Source: Phymorhynchus buccinoides
Taxonomy: Eukaryota > Mollusca > Gastropoda > Neogastropoda > Raphitomidae
Assembly (NCBI GenBank): GCA_017654935.2
Contig: CM065690.1
Coordinates: 39,182,509-39,246,508, forward strand
DNA: 64,000 bases
Direction: 5' to 3'
Shown here: in pieces, positions 36,001 through 42,900 of the stretch
Layout: each line of letters opens with the position of its first letter
Numbering within the stretch: position 1 is the first letter of the stretch
Program-made: the position numbers and the translations under genes
The notes under the pieces: model-generated
The model's database searches: none
What the model saw: the letters and a program-made list of their open reading frames with translations, nothing else
What the model was told of the DNA's origin: nothing

Positions 36001-39000
36001 CAGATCTGTCTGGTTGAATTCAAACACAAAGTACATATATATTAATGACAACACTGACGACAGTTTGCAACACAAACTGATTATGCAGTGTACAACATAG
36101 ACTTTGACAGCAACGATACAACATAAAGCACAAACTGTAGAATAGAACACAAACAGCTTGCACAACGATAGATAATACAACATAAACTGCAATAAAAGTG
36201 TCTACAATGATGAGACATGATGCAATACAAATCGCCTGCAACGACACACCATACAATACAAATTGCCTTCCATGATGACACAGTATACAACACAAACTGA
36301 TTCGCCGACGAAACATGCAGCGGACTTCTGAAGAATTCTACAGACCATACACATGTTTCCATTGAATTCTACCGGCCATGCAGCGGACTTCTCAAGAATT
36401 TTACAGACCATGCACACGTTTCCATTGCAACCGGCCATGCAGCAGACTTCTCAAGAATTTTCTAGACCATACACATATTTCCATTGAATTCTAGACAATG
36501 CAGCAGACTTGCTAGGAATTCTACAGACCATACACACGTTTCCATTGAATTCTACGGGCCATGCACACATTTCCATTGAATTCTAGAGGTCATGCAGCAG
36601 ACTTGCCAGGAATTCTACAGAGCAGACACAAGGTTTTCCTGGAATTCTACAGAGCAGACACAAGGTTTTTTTGGAATTCTACAGAGCAGACACAAGGTTT
36701 TCCTGGAATTCTACAGAGCAGACACAAGGTTTTCCTGGAATTCTACAGAGCAGACACAAGGTTTTTTTGGAATTCTACAGAGCAGACACAAGGTTTTCCT
36801 GGAATTCTACAGAGCAGACACAAGGTTTTCCTGGAATTCTACAGAGCAGACACAAGGTTTTCCTGGAATTCTACAGAGCAGACACAAGGTTTTCCTGGAA
36901 TTCTACAGAGCAGACACAAGGTTTTCCAGGAATTCTACAGAGCACACAGCAGACTCTAAGACAGCAGAACATGGAGGGAGCACAGCATGCGAGAGGAGGG
37001 AGATAAATGATGTGATGGGCTGACCTTGGTGGGGCTAACCTGCAAGCCACCGTAAAATCCCACAGCCACGTGGCGCCGACTGGTGTTGATGTTCATGATC
37101 TCGTACATGGCGTCCAGACGATCGCCACTGTCCGTGAACCGCAGCTGACCCGTCAGACCCTGTAGCTTGGTCTGCTTCAGTTGCCTGCATACACACACAC
37201 ACATACACACACACACATATACACACACACACATACACACACACACACACACACATACACACACACACACACATACACACACACACATACATACACACAC
37301 ACACATACACACACACACACATACAAACACACACATACACACACACACACATACACACACACAAATACACACACAAGCATTGTGTTCAACTTTTGATATC
37401 AATCAATCACACTTGCCTTGGCTTAAGGCTGTGTCAGACCAATTGACATAGGCTAGAACACCAAGGCTACATCAAAATATTGTCATGCTATGCATAGTTA
37501 TGCGGGGAATGTTTTTAGCCATGACAAGCTCCTAGCATAACATCACCAGTCTCCAAAATCCCCCAAAGACGGAATGTGGCTGCCCACATGGCAGGGTAAT
37601 CAAAAACAGTCACACACGTAATGTTCTCATCCCCAGCTGATGCATTTGTACCAGAGTGTTCAAGTGTTTCAGCTGTTGGGATGATGCCTGGAGTCTTTTA
37701 GCCAGGGTATGTAAACAACAACAACAATCAACAAGGGCGTCGCCGAGCGGCAGACATGTCCGTCACCAGCAATGCCACGCACTTGCGACACCCCGTAGAG
37801 TGTCACATCCTGACACAAAATTGGAAGGGATTCTGTCTTCTAGTTCACGAGATAGAGCTTGAAGAAGAAACATATAGCGCAAAGAAGGAAATTTCGGTTT
37901 TCAAGGTCACACTTCAAGGTCAAGGTCAGCATGGTGATAATTTATGCTCGGATGTTTTCTTCTCTAGGGTATCCAGTACCACACACAATCTGAAGCACTT
38001 CTGTCAAGTACCAATGTGGAAAATATGGCTTAAAACCCAATGTGTAGACCCCTACCACTTCCAAGGCCTACTGATCGCCCGGACCATGACCTTGACCTTG
38101 ATCGGTATGCCACCATCAGAACGGGCATAAGCCAAAGTACCTTCCTGCCAAATTTGAAGACTCTAACACTAACGGTGTGGGAGTTATGGCCCCTGAAAGA
38201 TTTTCGGTTTTCAAGGTCGTACGCCAAGGTCAAGGTCACGACGGCAAAATGGTTTGCGCGGATGCCTTCCTCTCATGGTGACACACCAGCACACAAAATT
38301 TGACGTGATTCTGTCAACCCGTTTGAAAGATATCCTTGGGACAGACAGAAGGAGAAAAAAATGACCCTCCGATTTTCAGGCTCCAGCGATCTTTTTGACC
38401 TTGACCTTGACCTTGATCGGTATGCCATCATCAGAACGGGCATAAGCCAAACCACCTTCATACCAAGTTTCAACATCCTATGTTGATCGGTGCCCGAGAT
38501 ATGGCTAAAAATAGATTTTCGGTTTTCAAGGTCGTACGTCAAGGTCAAGGTCACGACGGCAAAATGGTTTGCGCCAATCTCTTCCTATTAAGGAGGCACA
38601 CCTTCACACAAAATTTGACGCGATTCGGTCAAGCGGTTCGGGAGATATCCTTGGGACAGACAAAAAAAAAATACAAACCAGCCCATCGCAATAGTCCGAT
38701 CACCTTTGGTGACGGACTAATCACGCACATGTAAGCTTAATCACACAGAGCATGGTGTTCAACTTTTGAGCTATCAATCAATCAATCAATCCATCATTTC
38801 CCATAACTGGAAAATCATAGTACACCTGCAATGTAATGACCCGACCTTTCCCATTCTTCAGCTGCTCTCAGTGATTAAGAGAAATTCACATGTACAGTGG
38901 AGTCCAACTATAACGAACTCGCTTTTAACGAAATTTCGTGATTAACGAACTGACTTCAATTTCCCGGCAAATGCCCTTCTATTTGTCACTTGCAAAGCCA

Positions 39001-39858
39001 TGGGTATAACGAACAAAAAATCCTTTTGAAATAACGAACACCCGCTTTTTACGAACACATGTTCTACGCCCCAGGATAATTTTATTTACTTTGAAAAATA
39101 GCCTATAACGAACTCAGCCTGTGCGATGCGCTGCAAAAACCTAGGCCTTCAAACTCCAAGCTAGAACGTGTTGTCAAGAGGAAGGAAGTTGGAAAATATG
39201 AACTGCGCATGCGTGAACTCATTTAGATTCACACTGGGTCGTCTGCTAGGTCTAGGCTTCCTACAGATCATTCGGTTTCTCAAGGTCGCTTTACAATTCG
39301 CGCTCAAAATAAAGATCGAAAAGTTTGTGAAAGCCTATAACAAACTAAATTTGTGTGATGTGTTGTCACTTAATGGACAAACTTGTTGAAAAGTGTGCCA
39401 AAACAGATCAGTGTCAGACAACACTGCTGAATTTCTTCAAGCCTTGTACATCCCGTGATTAAGACAGACGATCCAAACTGGTCAAGTTTATGCTTTCGGT
39501 TATCATTGGTGAGTGTTTGAACTGTTTTTGTTTTCAACATACATTGTACATGTATAACGAAATCCTGATACAACGAACTGAGTCTGTGTTCCCTTAAAAT
39601 TCGTTTTACCCGGACTCCACTGTATAAGGATTGATTTTTTTATCATATAACTTTCATCCATGAAAATTAAGGGGTTTATTTATTTTTTATTTTTTTGGGC
39701 CCAGAATATATTGGCCAAGATAATTTCAATAAGCAATTGGCGTTGAGGCATACAGGTTAATGAAAAATACTCTACACAGATATAATTTTGGAAACTTTCC
39801 TATCCAGCACACACACAACCACCAATAAACACAGTTAATCTTTAAGAAACTTCTATCC

Positions 39859-39928
<70 letters not shown>

Positions 39929-42900
39929 ACCAACACACCCTATGTACACATATATTGTTTTATCTGTCCCATCCATCATGCACACTGTAATGACAGAAAC
40001 TATAGGCAGAAAACATCCCACAGACTCACCCAAAGTCATGTGTGGAAGAGACTTTAGAGTCAGCCCCTCTAAGACACTTAGAGAAATGTCCAACCTTCAC
40101 TGTTTTGAGAGTTGGAAAAGTGTCAATAAAATCATCCACCATGTAAACCCTGTTGACAGTTGTTGCACAAACATGAGTGCAACTCCTAAAAATTAAAAAA
40201 AAAACCTGAAAGGCAGGGGTCCAGGGGCCACCCAGGGCCCTGGTGGGATACAGGGGCAGAGCCCCTGTTGGACGATTCATGGGGGCAATGCAAGCGAGAG
40301 AAATAACAAGACAGACAGTTAAAATGATGGACAGAGACAGTTTGAGTCCGATAAGCCTTGTAAAATGTTTACATTACCTTTGAAAACAATAAGGCATCAT
40401 CATGCTGTTTTCAAGATTCCCTGAGAGACTTCCAGGATAGAAGAACCAAGTTTAAAACTCCCTAAATCACTTGTGGTTGATTTTTTGTTGTTGTTGATGA
40501 ATTTAAAAACAAAATGAAGTTGTTCTGGCAAAATAAAAACAAACAAACACTGAAATCAGTGTAAAATTAAATAGTTGCACCCATGCACAAAGTAAAGTGC
40601 GACTTACGTCAGAATTTTGGAGCCATCCTCCCATGGCTTCTTGTCACTGCAGGATGATGGGGGCTCTTCCAGATTTTGTATGGACGGCAGACGCAGAAAA
40701 GAATCGTAGATGATGTCCACAGCATCCGTGATGTGCTTCATTTCATCGGTGCCATTCACCAGGAGCAGGCCCAGCACACCTGAACCACACAGTATTGGCA
40801 TCAACATTTTATACAGGTCTCCTCTTATCAGTCTTTTCCAACCTACTGTGCTTAAGATACTATGTAACTATAAATGCAGAACTATGTAACTATTTTCCAT
40901 AAGTAAGAAGTATTTTTGAAAGAATATTCCTTTCACAAACTGAACGGTTCATGAAGATCATGCTAGAAGAAATCTAGACTTGGAAGTGACAAAAGCTGGA
41001 GAGAAGCTTTTTGTGCTCTTTTTAGGAAACAATTACCATTAATTTTCAACAGTCTTATCTCTTGGAATCGAAACTATGCTGTTGTTTTTGTTGACGCTGA
41101 TGGTAATGGTAACAATGGTAGTTGTTGTCCTAGTATCCTAATGCAATCAAATGACCACCATTCTTTCTCCTTCCTCACATACATTCCACAAATAATTTTG
41201 AAGAATGCTTAGTGTTTAACTGGTCCAACTGACCGACAGGGGTGTTGGAGGCAGCGAAGGCCCGCTCCGATACAATCCAGGCAAAGTCCTCCACCATCAA
41301 ACCCAACGTCTCTGAGTTGTTGAAGATGGTTTCTGCATCGTCTGTCCTGGAAACACAAACACCAGTCAGTCATCAATCATTATAAATCGAAAAACCGAAA
41401 GAAAAGCGTTCTCTTGCCATTATCCGATTACTGCTGCAATCTAATCTGTTCACTATCTTACCCAGCATTTGTTCATGGGATTACAGTTCTGAAAAATGTA
41501 GACGGTGTGAATGTTGGTGTGCAAAAAGTCTGTCAGTGTTGTTGCTGTTGTTGTTCCCTGGCTTAAAGACTCCAGGGATCATCCCAACAGCCAGAAGCAC
41601 TTGAACACTATGGTACAAATGCACCAGCTAGGGATGAGAATATTACGTGTGTGACCGTTTTTGATTACCCCGCCATGTGAGCAGCCACACTCCCTCTTCG
41701 GGGGATTTTAGACTGATGATGTTATGCTGGGAGCTTGTAATGGCTTAAGACAATCCCCGCACAACCATTCAGTGCATAACAACATTTTGATGTAGCCTTG
41801 GCGTTCTAGCTTATGTCAACTGGTCTGACACAGCCTCATGCCAAGGCAATGTCTGTCAGTGTAGCACAATGCATTTCTCAGAGAACCAGCGTGACTCTCA
41901 ACCAATGTGACTGTCAATGTGTCAGGGCTCCCAGGGACCCCTTTGCGGGATGATTGGGACCCCTGATATGTACTTTTCAGTCAGAATCAGATTGACCGTA
42001 AGTGTGAGTGCATGACAGGTAAGCATGCCAGTGGCTGTCGGGGTGGGGGTGGCAGCAAGTGTGTTAATGTAACTGTCAGTATGCCAGTATGACTACAACT
42101 ATGCCAGCGTGAGTGTCAATTTGCCGTTGTGACGATTGGTGTGCCAGTTTGACTGTCAATGTACTGTCGTGACTGATTATGAAACAGTGTGACAGTCAGT
42201 ATGCCAGCAAGCTCAGTGTGTGTCCTCAGCAATGAAGAGACTACTCACGATGCTGACAGGATAATGACCCTCGACTCCAGGCTGTGGATTTGAGTCAGGT
42301 CATTGGTGTAGTTGTTCTCCCCTGGGATGTACTTGATGGTGCGGTCAATCTGCACATATCACCAGTCACTTACCTTTCACAGTCATTTGACCAAAACAAC
42401 ACCAAAGGACTCATATTAAGTTACATGTTTGAGCAAGACAAGATCACTCTCATTGCTTGGCTCTTACAAATTTATAGTATAGAAGAACATGATTTTGGAA
42501 AATATGAAAGGAGAAAAAAATTAAGAAAACCTGCTATCATTTCTTACGTTTTTGCCTTTACAAATGCAAATCTTGCTGTTAAGATAGAGGAACTCATATT
42601 GCCCATTAACATTCTAGCTTTTCCCGAGATGGCCTGGGTTTTTTAACATCCAAATCAGTAGCTGTCAGCATTTTCAGACAAAAACACAGGGTACAGTATC
42701 AATGTCCCTGAGGCATAAATCTGATAAATCTTACAATAAAATAAAGCACTGAAAGTGGAACACTAAAGATTATCAATACAGAAAAAAACACAAGTTCATT
42801 TATGCAAAATATTTCTCGCAATGCATTAAAAAAAATAAAATTAAACAAACACGCCTGTACATATTGTGGCCACCTACTTTGATCTTTTTCTCAGCCAGGG

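Larger units (their letters stand above)
31659..37039 (-). other. GRIN1 intron 6
   Basis: The largest GRIN1 intron here. It holds a Tigger-like transposon (32004-33057), a 5'-truncated LINE (33065-34137), a Tigger-type MITE (34776-35317) and the 62/32-bp minisatellites (36300-36955). The stretches 34140-34775 and 35320-36300 show no recognised features apart from irregular ACAACA-rich repetition at 36060-36300. Confidence 0.7.
37185..40607 (-). other. GRIN1 intron 5
   Basis: Holds a (CA)n/(CATA)n tract abutting exon 6, a SINE-like repeat, the AAGGTCA-rich element (37730-38730), a TIR element (38895-39622), (CA)n at 39862-39925 and a G-rich dispersed repeat (40199-40277). The remaining 40280-40607 is plain intron. 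Confidence 0.7.
40780..42248 (-). other. GRIN1 introns 3 and 4 flanking exon 4
   Basis: 40780-41233 shows nothing recognised. 41347-42248 contains one SINE-like repeat (41559-41850). It also has an irregular run of TGCCAGTGTGACTGTCA-like words at 41870-42210 that looks like a decayed short-period repeat. Confidence 0.65.

Noticed and set aside
37035..37402. Cys-Val and Thr-His open frames
   Set aside because: Translations of (CA)n/(TG)n tracts next to GRIN1 exon 6.
41559..41850. tRNA gene or tRNA-derived head in the SINE-like repeat
   Set aside because: I could not find a convincing pair of A and B box sequences or a cloverleaf, so no tRNA is claimed.
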